Of a stretch of 41,985 nt of DNA, positions 32,326 to 40,148 are shown one piece after another; the first letter of the stretch is position 1; each line of letters starts with the position of its first letter. The DNA comes from Sphingomonas sp. (lineage in GTDB: Bacteria > Pseudomonadota > Alphaproteobacteria > Sphingomonadales > Sphingomonadaceae): assembly GCF_019746665.1 (NCBI RefSeq), contig NZ_JAIERS010000009.1:1-41985 (forward strand), given 5' to 3'. A program made the position numbers and the translations under genes. Below the pieces are notes generated by a model, which worked only from the letters and a program-made list of their open reading frames with translations, did not search any database and was not told where the DNA came from.

Positions 32326-32340
32326 GTTCGTGTTATGTTC
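32326..32340. promoter_or_regulatory. Putative LexA operator and promoter of the 154-aa gene
   Basis: On the minus strand this reads GAACATAACACGAAC, an exact GAAC-N7-GAAC match to the alphaproteobacterial LexA operator. A plausible minus-strand promoter surrounds it: TTCAAT as -35 and CATAAT as -10 with a 16-bp spacer that the operator overlaps. It lies 34 bp upstream of the ATG at 32292. It is the second such exact match in the window, the other being at 4587. Confidence 0.55.
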
Positions 32341-32397
32341 TAATTGAACATCATCCTGTAGGACAGCCCCAAGCGAAATGACTGCGTATTGGCGATG

Positions 32398-32763
32398 TCA
32401 GGCTGACGTTTCGTCGATCGGGCGCGCGGGATTGCCGATCACAGTGACGCCATCGGGTATGTCGCGGTTAACCAGCGCACCCGCCAGCACCACGCAACCC
32501 GCCCCTATGGTCACCCCTGGCAGGACGATCGCACGCGGGCCGATCACCGTGCCACGGCCGATGCGAGTGTCGCAGAACAAGCCGCGGGTCATGTCGTGAG
32601 TCAGGATCACGGCTTCCTCGCCGATGATCACATCCGCGGCGATGTGGACACCGCGCGGCCAGGTCCGGTCGATAAGGGCGGTCGTGGCGATGCGCGCGCT
32701 TGGATCGATGTTCATCCCCCAGACCCGGGTCTGGATGAACCGTTGCCAGCGCTGACCGAACAC
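32398..32763 (-). CDS. Hexapeptide-repeat acyltransferase, WcaF/LbetaH type
   Basis: A 121-residue left-handed beta-helix protein starting RFIQTRVWGMNIDPSARIA and followed by hexapeptide steps (VIIGEEAVILTHD, IGRGTVIGPRAIVLPGVTIGAGCVVLAGALV) and the C-terminal VIGNPARPI. These are the marks of WcaF/LacA-type acetyltransferases that use acetyl-CoA in the cytoplasm. The start is GTG at 32763; an internal ATG at 32715 would cut the N-terminal helix. It is divergent from a second hexapeptide protein at 32844, with 80 bp between. It probably O-acetylates an EPS sugar or precursor. Confidence 0.85.
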   Translation of the reverse strand: MFGQRWQRFIQTRVWGMNIDPSARIATTALIDRTWPRGVHIAADVIIGEEAVILTHDMTRGLFCDTRIGRGTVIGPRAIVLPGVTIGAGCVVLAGALVNRDIPDGVTVIGNPARPIDETSA

Positions 32764-32843
32764 CCGCTACCTCGCTGCTTGCGCGGTGCGACGATTATCG
32801 CCCTTCCCTGAGCCGCGCAATCCGCGATAGAGGTTTGGCCGTC

Positions 32844-33302
32844 ATGGCGTTGGGCACGATCAACCGGCTCTATAAGCTGCGTCGCCTGATCCTGGAGGGC
32901 CGGCGGCGCTGGCTCGCGCTGCGCCACGGGGTCGTGATGGGGGAGAACTCGTCGATATCGCTCTCCGGCCGGGTCGTAAGCGGTGGCAAGGGAAGCATTT
33001 CGATCGGCAATGACAGCCTCATCGCCTTCAAGACGCTGCTGGTCGCGCGCGACATGTCCGGCCGGACGCGACCGATCCGGATCGGCCACCGCTGCTTCAT
33101 CGGCGGCGGCGCGGTGGTGATGCCTGGGGTGACGATCGGCGATGGCTCGATCGTGGGATCGGGCGCGGTGGTATTCGATGATGTTCCCCCCGCCTCGATC
33201 GCCGCGGGCAACCCGGCGCGGGTGATCCGCCAAGGAATCGAAGTCGGCAAGCGTGGTCAGCTAAAGGGCAGCGAGCAGAATTGGCCGAGCGAGATACGGT
33301 GA
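32844..33302 (+). CDS. Hexapeptide-repeat acyltransferase
   Basis: A 152-residue protein with a basic helical N-terminus (NRLYKLRRLILEGRRRW) and a left-handed beta-helix (SISIGNDSLI, IRIGHRCFIGGGAVVMPGVTIGDGSIVGSGAVV) ending in AGNPARVIRQ. It is an acetyltransferase of the WcaF/Maa group, soluble or loosely bound to the inner membrane. The ATG at 32844 is preferred over a TTG at 32835. The stop overlaps the start of the glycosyltransferase at 33299 (GTGA), so they are coupled. It probably modifies the sugar added by that enzyme or another EPS unit; the acceptor is unknown. Confidence 0.83.
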   Translation: MALGTINRLYKLRRLILEGRRRWLALRHGVVMGENSSISLSGRVVSGGKGSISIGNDSLIAFKTLLVARDMSGRTRPIRIGHRCFIGGGAVVMPGVTIGDGSIVGSGAVVFDDVPPASIAAGNPARVIRQGIEVGKRGQLKGSEQNWPSEIR

Positions 33303-34174
33303 CACGGCGGGACGGAGTGCTCGACGCCACCATCGCCATCGCCTGCTACAGTCAGGCAGCCTATCTAGCGGAAGCGATCGAATCGGCGCTGGCGCAGGGC
33401 GCGGCCGAGGTGATCGTGGTCGATGATGGGTCGACCGATGGCAGCGCGACGGTGGCGCGATCCTTTGCTGGTGTGACCTATCATCACCAGGCCAATGCAG
33501 GACTGTCGGCGGCACGTAACACTGGGCTCGCTTTAGCAAGGACGAGCACGATCCTGTTCCTCGACGCGGACGATCGTCTCCGGCCCGGCACGCTCGCGGC
33601 GGCAACGGAACGGCTGAGAGCAGCGCCGGGCGCCGCTTTCGTCTATGGCGGCTACCGGGACATCGCTGCCGACGGCGCCCCAATCAGCGAGCATCCGCCG
33701 GTCACTAAGCCCGCCAGCTTCGCCGCGCTGCTGCACGACAACTATATCGGCATGCACGGCACGGTGCTTTACGACACGGCTGCGCTGCGCGCGATCGGCG
33801 GGTTCGACACGAGCCTGACCAGTTGCGAGGACTGGGATGCGTATCTACGCCTCGCGCGCCACCACCCGATCGCCAGCTATCCACTGATTGCCGCCGACTA
33901 TCGCCGCCACCCCCACGGCATGTCGCGAAATCTTGCGCGCATGGCCGCGATGACAGAACGGGTGCTGGCCAAGCAGGCCGAGGGACTCAGCGCCGGCGAG
34001 GCGGCGGCGCTGCGCGCGGGACGCGACTTCGCGCGGCGCCAGCGCTCGCTCGCGCTGATCGGGGCGATGCGCGCCACGCCCGGGCGCGCGCTGGCCCTGG
34101 CTTGGCTCGGATGGCGCCACGACGCGCGCTTTCCGCTTCGGCTTGCGCATGCGGCGCTCCGGCGCCTCGGCTAA
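33299..34174 (+). CDS. Family 2 glycosyltransferase
   Basis: A 291-residue GT-A enzyme with no membrane helices. The nucleotide-sugar motifs are VIVVDDGSTDGS (residues 38-49), the metal-binding FLDADDR near residue 85, and a CEDWDAYLRL motif near residue 180 containing the catalytic acidic residue. The start is taken as GTG 33299, which overlaps the upstream stop by four bases; a TTG at 33281 in the same frame is possible. It converges with the methyltransferase at 34178. It would add one sugar to the lipid-linked repeat in the cytoplasm. Donor and acceptor are not known. Confidence 0.88.
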   Translation: MTRRDGVLDATIAIACYSQAAYLAEAIESALAQGAAEVIVVDDGSTDGSATVARSFAGVTYHHQANAGLSAARNTGLALARTSTILFLDADDRLRPGTLAAATERLRAAPGAAFVYGGYRDIAADGAPISEHPPVTKPASFAALLHDNYIGMHGTVLYDTAALRAIGGFDTSLTSCEDWDAYLRLARHHPIASYPLIAADYRRHPHGMSRNLARMAAMTERVLAKQAEGLSAGEAAALRAGRDFARRQRSLALIGAMRATPGRALALAWLGWRHDARFPLRLAHAALRRLG

Positions 34175-34177
34175 GCG

Positions 34178-34885
34178 CTACCGCGTCGCGCGGACGCCCA
34201 GGATTACCGGAAAGCAAGGATCGACCGGCACCAGCTTGCGCCGCGGCACCTCCTCGAGTGCCGCGCCTTGAAGGAAAGCGCAGGCGGCGAAGACATTTCC
34301 GTAAACCGCGATCTCTACCTGTCCCTCGCCGAACACCTCGCCGAACAGCCGCTTGGCGGAATGCTCGGTCAACGACCAATACCAGCCCGCGCCCCATTCG
34401 TGGCGATCGACGCGGGTGATGCCGGGCACGGTAAGCAACAGCGTCCCCCCCGGGCGCAGCGCGCGGTGGAGCGCGTGGACCGCCGCGCCCATGTTCCAGA
34501 TCAGGTGCAGTGTCTGGGTAATCACCGCGCAATCGAAACTCGCCTCTGGAAGCGTCGAAGGGTCGGCCAAGTCGCCGATGATCGTCGCGGCGGGACAGTG
34601 GGGATCGACATGCAGCACATCACGCCGTTCCGTGCGGTCGCCACCAAAGCGGGCGGTATAGGCGTCGTCGCCGACTTCGAGCGTGCGGCCGGTGATCGCG
34701 CCGGCATGGCGGCCGAGAAAATCCTCGATGTAGAACCGATCGATCGGGGTGCCGCGATCGAAGCCGAATCGGTCGCTGAGCGGCGCGGTGCCGCCGAACG
34801 CCCCGAAGCCGAGCGGCAGCCCCAGCCCACGCCGCAGCTTGGCCCAGGCGCGGCGCGCACGGCTCGACCTCGGCGGCGCGGTCAC
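34178..34885 (-). CDS. SAM-dependent methyltransferase-like protein of EPS loci
   Basis: A 235-residue protein starting (GTG at 34885) with a basic segment and PLSDRFGFDRGTPIDRFYIEDFL. A truncated class I methyltransferase core follows (TLEVGDDAYT, DCAVITQTLHLI, ALRPGGTLLLTVPGI). This FGFDRGTPIDRFYIE type is common in polysaccharide gene clusters, where it is annotated as a methyltransferase or, in some genomes, next to glycosyltransferases. The SAM-binding glycine-rich loop is short (LEVGDDAY rather than GxGxG), so activity is uncertain. The start overlaps the ABC exporter stop by four bases (34882-34885), making a two-gene unit. Confidence 0.8.
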   Translation of the reverse strand: MTAPPRSSRARRAWAKLRRGLGLPLGFGAFGGTAPLSDRFGFDRGTPIDRFYIEDFLGRHAGAITGRTLEVGDDAYTARFGGDRTERRDVLHVDPHCPAATIIGDLADPSTLPEASFDCAVITQTLHLIWNMGAAVHALHRALRPGGTLLLTVPGITRVDRHEWGAGWYWSLTEHSAKRLFGEVFGEGQVEIAVYGNVFAACAFLQGAALEEVPRRKLVPVDPCFPVILGVRATR

Positions 34886-36750
34886 GTCGCCGACCCATCG
34901 AGCTCGGGCAGTTTCTCCATCCGATGATAGAAATCGAGCGCGCGCAGCGGCCCCTGCTCGACCACCCGTCCGCCCTCGATCACGATGCCGTTCTCGCAGG
35001 CGTTGAGCGTGCTGCGCCGATGGCTGATCACGACCGCGGTGCCGAAGCGACGATGCTCGGTCAGCAGCTCGATGATCGTCCCTTCGGACAGGCCGTCGAC
35101 TGCGTTGGTCGCCTCATCCAGGATCAGCAGGCTCGGCCGTCGGGCGAGTGCGCGTGCGAGACCGATCCGCTGCCGCTGCCCTCCCGAGAGATTGGCGCCG
35201 AAAGCGCTGATCCGCGCGTCGTAACCGCCCATCGCCGCGATGAAATCATGCGCATCCGCCAGCCTCGCCGCCTCTTCGACATCGGCGCGCGTCACGCCCG
35301 GCGCGCCGAACGCGATATTGTCGGCGACGCTGCCCTCGATCAGATCGATGTCCTGGCCGGCAAGCGCAATTCGCGCGCGCCAGGCGTCTGGATCGTAAGC
35401 GGTCACCGGGGTGTCGCCATGGAGAATGCGGCCGCGATCGGGTTCGATCAACCGGGTGAGCAGGTTGATCAGCGTTGATTTGCCCGCGCCAGAGCGGCCG
35501 ATCAGCGCGGTGGCGCGGCCGATGGGCAGCGTGAAGCTGGCATCGATAACCACTGGCCCGTCGCCATCGGGATATTGGTAGGAGAGTTGCTCGAACCGGA
35601 TCGGCTGGTCGATCGCGCTGATTGGCTGATACGCGGCATCGGCGTGGACTTCGTCGGGCTGCCCAAGGAGCCATTCGGTATTGCGGATCGAACCCGCCAG
35701 CGCCGAGAGATCCAGCACCCCCTGGGTCACCGCAAGGATCTGTGGCTGCAGCCGATATTGCAGCGCGAGGAAAGCGATGATCTCTGGGAGCGTCATCCCA
35801 AAACGCTGGGCGAGCAGCAACACCAGCACGAACAGCACCGCCTGGACGATTTCCATCACCGGACCGAAGACGGAACCCAGCTTTTCGCTATTGAACAAGA
35901 TGCGCCGCAAGTCATCGGACGCGCGGTAGAAACGCTCGGTCATCGCGCCTTGCTGGTTGAACAAGCGCAGCATCCGGGCGAAGTCGATGGTAGCAAGCAT
36001 CCGCTCGCCCATTTTCTCGTTCGCACTGGACACTTGCTCGCTCAGCTGTTCCATTCGCTTGCCAAGCGCCTGTTGCAGCAAGCGCGCGATCACGGCGCCT
36101 ACCAGCACGACCAGGAATAATCGCCAGCTTGCATAAGCCGCCAGCGCCCCGAGCACGATCGTCGCCGCCAACGCCCCCGCGATTCCGTAAATTGCTTGGA
36201 TCGCTTGACCCGTGCGCCAAGTATCGTTCGAGATGATATTCACGAGTTTTGAATATTCATGAACAATATAAAAGCGATACGGTACACGCAATAGCTTGCG
36301 CGCGACGGCATTGCGCACGTCGGCTTGAGCGAAACCATCGATCCGCGAGATGACGAGCCAGCCGAGCGTCAACACCACCGCCTTGATGATCAACAACCCA
36401 ACCATCGCGATCGCCAGCGCCTCGATCGCATGACCGGGATAGAGCCGGTTGGCCTCGCCCACGATCCGCTGCATCATCTCGCCGAATTCATCCGAGATCA
36501 GGCTCGATCGTCCGGCCATCATCACCGTCAGCAGCGGAATGATCAGCCCGATGCTCGCCCCTTCCAGCGCGGTCGACACCAGCATGACGAGCACGACGAA
36601 GGGCAGCGCGCGCATATATTTGCGCTCGATCACCGCCAGCGGTCGGTTGGACCCGCCGCTGCCGATCCGAAAGAAGATGTTGGCGAGCGCGTCGAGATCG
36701 ATGCCGCCCAGCCCTTTGCGCGGCGCGCGCGCCGCCCCGGTATCGTCCAT
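34882..36750 (-). CDS. MsbA/PglK-like ABC exporter (fused permease and ATPase)
   Basis: A 622-residue half-transporter. Six membrane helices lie between residues about 45 and 345, then the ATPase domain: Walker A GRSGAGKST (Lys424), signature LSGGQRQRIGLARAL, Walker B LLILDEATN and the switch His in VISHRRST. The N-terminal 45 residues are an unusual soluble extension. Such exporters flip lipid A (MsbA) or undecaprenyl-linked oligosaccharides (PglK). As no Wzx-type flippase is seen, it is a candidate flippase for the EPS repeat, but toxin or lipid export is possible. A strong G-rich Shine-Dalgarno precedes the ATG at 36750. It is coupled to the methyltransferase-like gene downstream. Confidence 0.87.
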   Translation of the reverse strand: MDDTGAARAPRKGLGGIDLDALANIFFRIGSGGSNRPLAVIERKYMRALPFVVLVMLVSTALEGASIGLIIPLLTVMMAGRSSLISDEFGEMMQRIVGEANRLYPGHAIEALAIAMVGLLIIKAVVLTLGWLVISRIDGFAQADVRNAVARKLLRVPYRFYIVHEYSKLVNIISNDTWRTGQAIQAIYGIAGALAATIVLGALAAYASWRLFLVVLVGAVIARLLQQALGKRMEQLSEQVSSANEKMGERMLATIDFARMLRLFNQQGAMTERFYRASDDLRRILFNSEKLGSVFGPVMEIVQAVLFVLVLLLAQRFGMTLPEIIAFLALQYRLQPQILAVTQGVLDLSALAGSIRNTEWLLGQPDEVHADAAYQPISAIDQPIRFEQLSYQYPDGDGPVVIDASFTLPIGRATALIGRSGAGKSTLINLLTRLIEPDRGRILHGDTPVTAYDPDAWRARIALAGQDIDLIEGSVADNIAFGAPGVTRADVEEAARLADAHDFIAAMGGYDARISAFGANLSGGQRQRIGLARALARRPSLLILDEATNAVDGLSEGTIIELLTEHRRFGTAVVISHRRSTLNACENGIVIEGGRVVEQGPLRALDFYHRMEKLPELDGSAT

Positions 36751-36952
36751 GGCCCCCTCTATAGGGAAGAATCCGCCCCCCGCATCAACTGGATTTGCCT
36801 GGCCGTCTCAGTCCGGGCAGCGGTTCGTCGCAACGGCGCCGAACAAGGCGCATGTGCAGGAGAAGGGTAACCAAAAATAATCCCTTGGATGGCATTGCCT
36901 TGGTAAAGCCAGCGCCAACCAGAAATCGGCATGGCGAGGGGAAGTTCACCTT
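36751..36952. promoter_or_regulatory. Divergent promoter region between two ABC systems
   Basis: A 202-bp gap between the ABC exporter (minus) and the type I secretion pair (plus). No gene is convincing. The right half is AT-richer (around 36870-36900, AACCAAAAATAATCCC), and GAGGGG at 36932-36937 can serve the ATG at 36953. The promoter elements cannot be placed with certainty. Confidence 0.4.
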
Positions 36953-38305
36953 ATGTCGCCGCCGATCGCGCCTGCTGAATTCCAAAAGCACTTCGTGCCC
37001 TTGGCCAACGCCGGATTGCCAGCGCGCGCGGAGCGCCTGCGGCGACATCGCCGCCGGGCGGGACTGATCATTATCCTGCTCGCGCTGCTTGGCGGTGGCG
37101 GGGGCGCGGTGATCCCGCTCGGCGGCGCGGTGATCGCCTCCGGCCAGGTCGAGGTTGCGTCGCGCGTCAAGAAGGTGGCGCATCCGCGCGGCGGGGTCGT
37201 AGCCCAGTTGCTTGTGCGCGAAGGCCAGCATGTCGAGCGGGGCGCGCCGCTGCTCCGGCTCGATAGCAGCAGCGCGAGCGCCGACGATACCTATAGCACG
37301 CTCAGCATCGATCAGATGGTCGCGCGCCGCGCCAGGCTCGAAGCCGAGGCCGCCGGCGCCTCCATGATCCACTGGCCACGCCCGCTCGCGGCGCGGCGTG
37401 ACTCCGCCGCCCAGAGCGCGATTGCGCGCGAGGCACAAATGTTCGCGATCCACCGTGCCGAAGCGAGCGGGGCTACCGCCGGCATCGCCGCGCGGGTTGC
37501 TCAATATGAGGCGGAACTCACCGGATACCGTGCCCAGCTCGAGGCGGTGCGCCAGCAGACGGTGCTGATCCAGCCCGAGCTGGACGGTATCGAGCAGCTT
37601 TACAAAAAGGGCTTGGCGCCGATCAGCCGCCGCAACCAGCTCGAGCGTTCGGCGATGGAGCTGCAGGGCAGCCTTGGCTCACTTCAGGCGACGATTGCGC
37701 AGACGAGCGGCAAAATCACCGAAGCCCGCGCGCTGCTCCGCCAGCAGCGCAGCGAACGTCGCGCCGAGGCGGGCAAGGAGCTCGCCCAACTCGAAACAAT
37801 GCTCAACCAGCAGCGGATCGCGGCCGCAAATGCCGCGGACACGCTCGGCCAGACCGTGTTGCGCGCGCCGCATAGCGGCACCGTCAACCATTTGAGCGTA
37901 TCGGCGGTGGGCGAGGTGATCACGCCGGGCACGCCGGTAATGGATATCGTGCCCGATCGCGACGCGCTGGTGGTGACGCTCGCCGTCGCTCTGACCGACA
38001 TCGACCAGCTGACGCAAGGCCAACCGGCGCGGCTGCGCTTCACCGCGTTCAACCGCGCCGCGACCCCCGAAATCGCCGGCACCGTGCGCTACGTTCCGCC
38101 CGATCGCACGACGAGCGAAGACGGCAAGACGAGCTTCTACCGCGTGCAAGTGGCGATCGACGCCGCCGATCTCGCCCGCCATCCCTCGATCAAACTGAAG
38201 CAGGGTATGCCGGTCGAGGCCCAGATCAGCACCGGCACGCGGTCGCTCCTGTCTTACCTGCTGAAACCCCTGAGCGACCAAGTCGCCCGCGCCTTCAAGG
38301 ATTGA
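36953..38305 (+). CDS. HlyD-family type I secretion periplasmic adaptor
   Basis: A 450-residue membrane-fusion protein with one N-terminal membrane helix (residues about 36-56), a lipoyl/biotinyl-like domain (VKKVAHPRGGVVAQLLVREGQHVERG), a long coiled-coil hairpin (residues about 155-295) and a C-terminal beta-barrel (VLRAPHSGTVNHLSV, MPVEAQISTG). It links the ABC ATPase to an outer-membrane TolC-type channel, which is not in the window. It is of the PrtE/HlyD group. The ABC partner follows after four bases. In sphingan clusters a comparable ABC/HlyD pair (atrD/atrB) is present. The likely cargo is the RTX beta-helix protein at 18044; this is inference. Confidence 0.92.
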   Translation: MSPPIAPAEFQKHFVPLANAGLPARAERLRRHRRRAGLIIILLALLGGGGGAVIPLGGAVIASGQVEVASRVKKVAHPRGGVVAQLLVREGQHVERGAPLLRLDSSSASADDTYSTLSIDQMVARRARLEAEAAGASMIHWPRPLAARRDSAAQSAIAREAQMFAIHRAEASGATAGIAARVAQYEAELTGYRAQLEAVRQQTVLIQPELDGIEQLYKKGLAPISRRNQLERSAMELQGSLGSLQATIAQTSGKITEARALLRQQRSERRAEAGKELAQLETMLNQQRIAAANAADTLGQTVLRAPHSGTVNHLSVSAVGEVITPGTPVMDIVPDRDALVVTLAVALTDIDQLTQGQPARLRFTAFNRAATPEIAGTVRYVPPDRTTSEDGKTSFYRVQVAIDAADLARHPSIKLKQGMPVEAQISTGTRSLLSYLLKPLSDQVARAFKD

Positions 38306-38309
38306 TGTG

Positions 38310-40055
38310 ATGACGCTCCTTCCTCCCGGCACCGGCGTCCTCGGCCAGACGCTGCGCGGACATTTCGGCACTTTCGTCACCGTCGCGGGCCTGACCGCGC
38401 TGCTCAACATCCTGCTGCTCGGCGGCTCGGTCTACATGATGCTCGTCTATGATTCGGCACTGCCGAGCGCGAGCGTACCGTCGCTGCTGTTCCTCTTTGC
38501 CGGGGTCACGATGGTCTATGTGCTGCAAGCGCTGATCGAGACGACGCGTGCCGGATTGCTGACCGATCTGGGCAGCGCGGTCGATGAGGAGCTGACGCCG
38601 CATGTCCAGCACGCGATGGCGCGCCGGCTGCTTGGCGGCGGCGCGATCGAGGGCGACGGGCTAACCCCGATGCGCGATCTGGACCAGATTCGCGGCTTCC
38701 TGGCGAGCGCCGGCCCCGCCGCCTTTTTCGATCTGCCGTGGATTCTTTTCTTCCTCGGCGTGTTGAGCCTGCTCCACCCCTGGCTCGGTGTCGCGACCTT
38801 GCTGGGGGCGGCCGTGATGGTGGGGCTCACCTATGCGACCCACCTCAGCTCCCGCGCGCCCAGCCGCGAGCTCGCCGGGGTGACGGCCGCCCGCTTCGCC
38901 TCGGCCGAACGGGTGGTACATCATGTCGAAACGCTCGCCGCGCTGGGAATGCTCGGCCGTGCGCAACAGCGTTTCGTCACGGTCCATGCGCGCTACCTCA
39001 CCGCGCAGGAACAGCTCGCGGCGCTCGTCGGGCGCTATGGTGGCGCGAGCCGCACTTTTCGCATGTTCCTGCAATCAGGCGTGCTGACGGTGGGGGCGCT
39101 CCTCGTCCTCTCGGGTCAAGCGAGCGCGGGGGTGATCTTTGCCTCGTCGATCCTCTCGGCCCGCGCGCTGGGGCCGATCGACGTCGCGATCGCCAATTGG
39201 CGCGGCTTCGCCGGTGCGCAGACCTCGTGGCGGCGGCTCAACGCGCTGCTCGCCGCGCATCCGGAGCCGGTGCGCCACGGCCTGGCCTTGCCCTATCCGC
39301 GCCGCGACCTGAGCGTCACCGCGCTCGCCGTCGCCGCGCCGGGCAGCGATCGGCTGCTGCTCCAGGGCATCGATCTGCGCCTGAAGGCGGGCGACGTGTT
39401 GGGTGTGATTGGGCCGAGCGCCGCCGGCAAAAGCAGCCTCGCCCGCGCACTGCTCGGGCTGTGGGCGCCGGCGCGCGGCAGCGTGCGCTATGATGGCGCG
39501 ACACCGGATCAATGGGACTGGGATCGGCTGGGCGCCGTGATCGGCTATCTGCCGCAGAGCGTCGAGCTGTTCGACGGGACGATCGCGGAGAATATCGCGC
39601 GGTTCGATCCCAACGCCCAGGGGGCGGCGATCGTCGACGCGGCGCGCCTGGCGGGCGTTCACGAGCTGATCGTGGCGCTGCCCCAGGGCTATGACACGCC
39701 GGTCGGGCACAATGGCGTCGGCCTCTCGGCCGGGCAGCGCCAGCGCATCGGCCTCGCCCGCGCGCTTTATGGCGAGCCGTTCCTGATCGTGCTCGATGAG
39801 CCCAATTCAAACCTCGACATGGCGGGCGAGCAGGCGCTGGCGGCGGCGATCTCGGCATCCCGGGCGCGCGGAGCGATCGTGGTGGTGATCACGCACCGCT
39901 CGGCGATCCTCTCCCAAACCACGCATGTGCTGCTGCTCCGCGATGGTCGCAGCGCCGCCTTCGGCCCGCGCGAGCAGGTACTGGCGCGGTTGGAGGAAGC
40001 GGCGAAGGGCGCAGGGCCGCTCAAGCAAGCGCCCGCGGCGGCCGCGCTCGCCTGA
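38310..40055 (+). CDS. Type I secretion ABC transporter (PrtD/AtrD-like)
   Basis: A 581-residue fused permease/ATPase. Membrane helices lie between residues about 20 and 300; the ATPase domain has Walker A GPSAAGKSS, signature LSAGQRQRIGLARAL, Walker B FLIVLDEPNSNLD and the switch His in VITHRSA. There is no N-terminal peptidase C39 domain, which fits RTX cargo with an uncleaved C-terminal signal. The ATG at 38310 is used although a GTG three bases earlier is in frame. The sequence follows the adaptor gene by four bases. Together with HlyD and an unseen TolC-like protein it would export proteins such as the RTX beta-helix enzyme straight to the medium. Confidence 0.93.
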   Translation: MTLLPPGTGVLGQTLRGHFGTFVTVAGLTALLNILLLGGSVYMMLVYDSALPSASVPSLLFLFAGVTMVYVLQALIETTRAGLLTDLGSAVDEELTPHVQHAMARRLLGGGAIEGDGLTPMRDLDQIRGFLASAGPAAFFDLPWILFFLGVLSLLHPWLGVATLLGAAVMVGLTYATHLSSRAPSRELAGVTAARFASAERVVHHVETLAALGMLGRAQQRFVTVHARYLTAQEQLAALVGRYGGASRTFRMFLQSGVLTVGALLVLSGQASAGVIFASSILSARALGPIDVAIANWRGFAGAQTSWRRLNALLAAHPEPVRHGLALPYPRRDLSVTALAVAAPGSDRLLLQGIDLRLKAGDVLGVIGPSAAGKSSLARALLGLWAPARGSVRYDGATPDQWDWDRLGAVIGYLPQSVELFDGTIAENIARFDPNAQGAAIVDAARLAGVHELIVALPQGYDTPVGHNGVGLSAGQRQRIGLARALYGEPFLIVLDEPNSNLDMAGEQALAAAISASRARGAIVVVITHRSAILSQTTHVLLLRDGRSAAFGPREQVLARLEEAAKGAGPLKQAPAAAALA

Positions 40056-40063
40056 GCGCACTA

Positions 40064-40085
40064 GGCACCGCGCCGTGCCGGTGCC
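40064..40085. terminator. Hairpin after the type I secretion operon, weak terminator candidate
   Basis: GGCACCG (40064-40070) and CGGTGCC (40079-40085) form a perfect 7-bp stem with an 8-base loop, nine bases after the ABC gene stop and in the 93-bp gap to the convergent glycosyltransferase. No T run follows. It fits a terminator by position. Confidence 0.4.
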
Positions 40086-40148
40086 CGCCGCCGGTTCACA
40101 CCATGCCCCTTGATCGTCAGAGCCGACGACCAGCGCGATCGGCGACCG

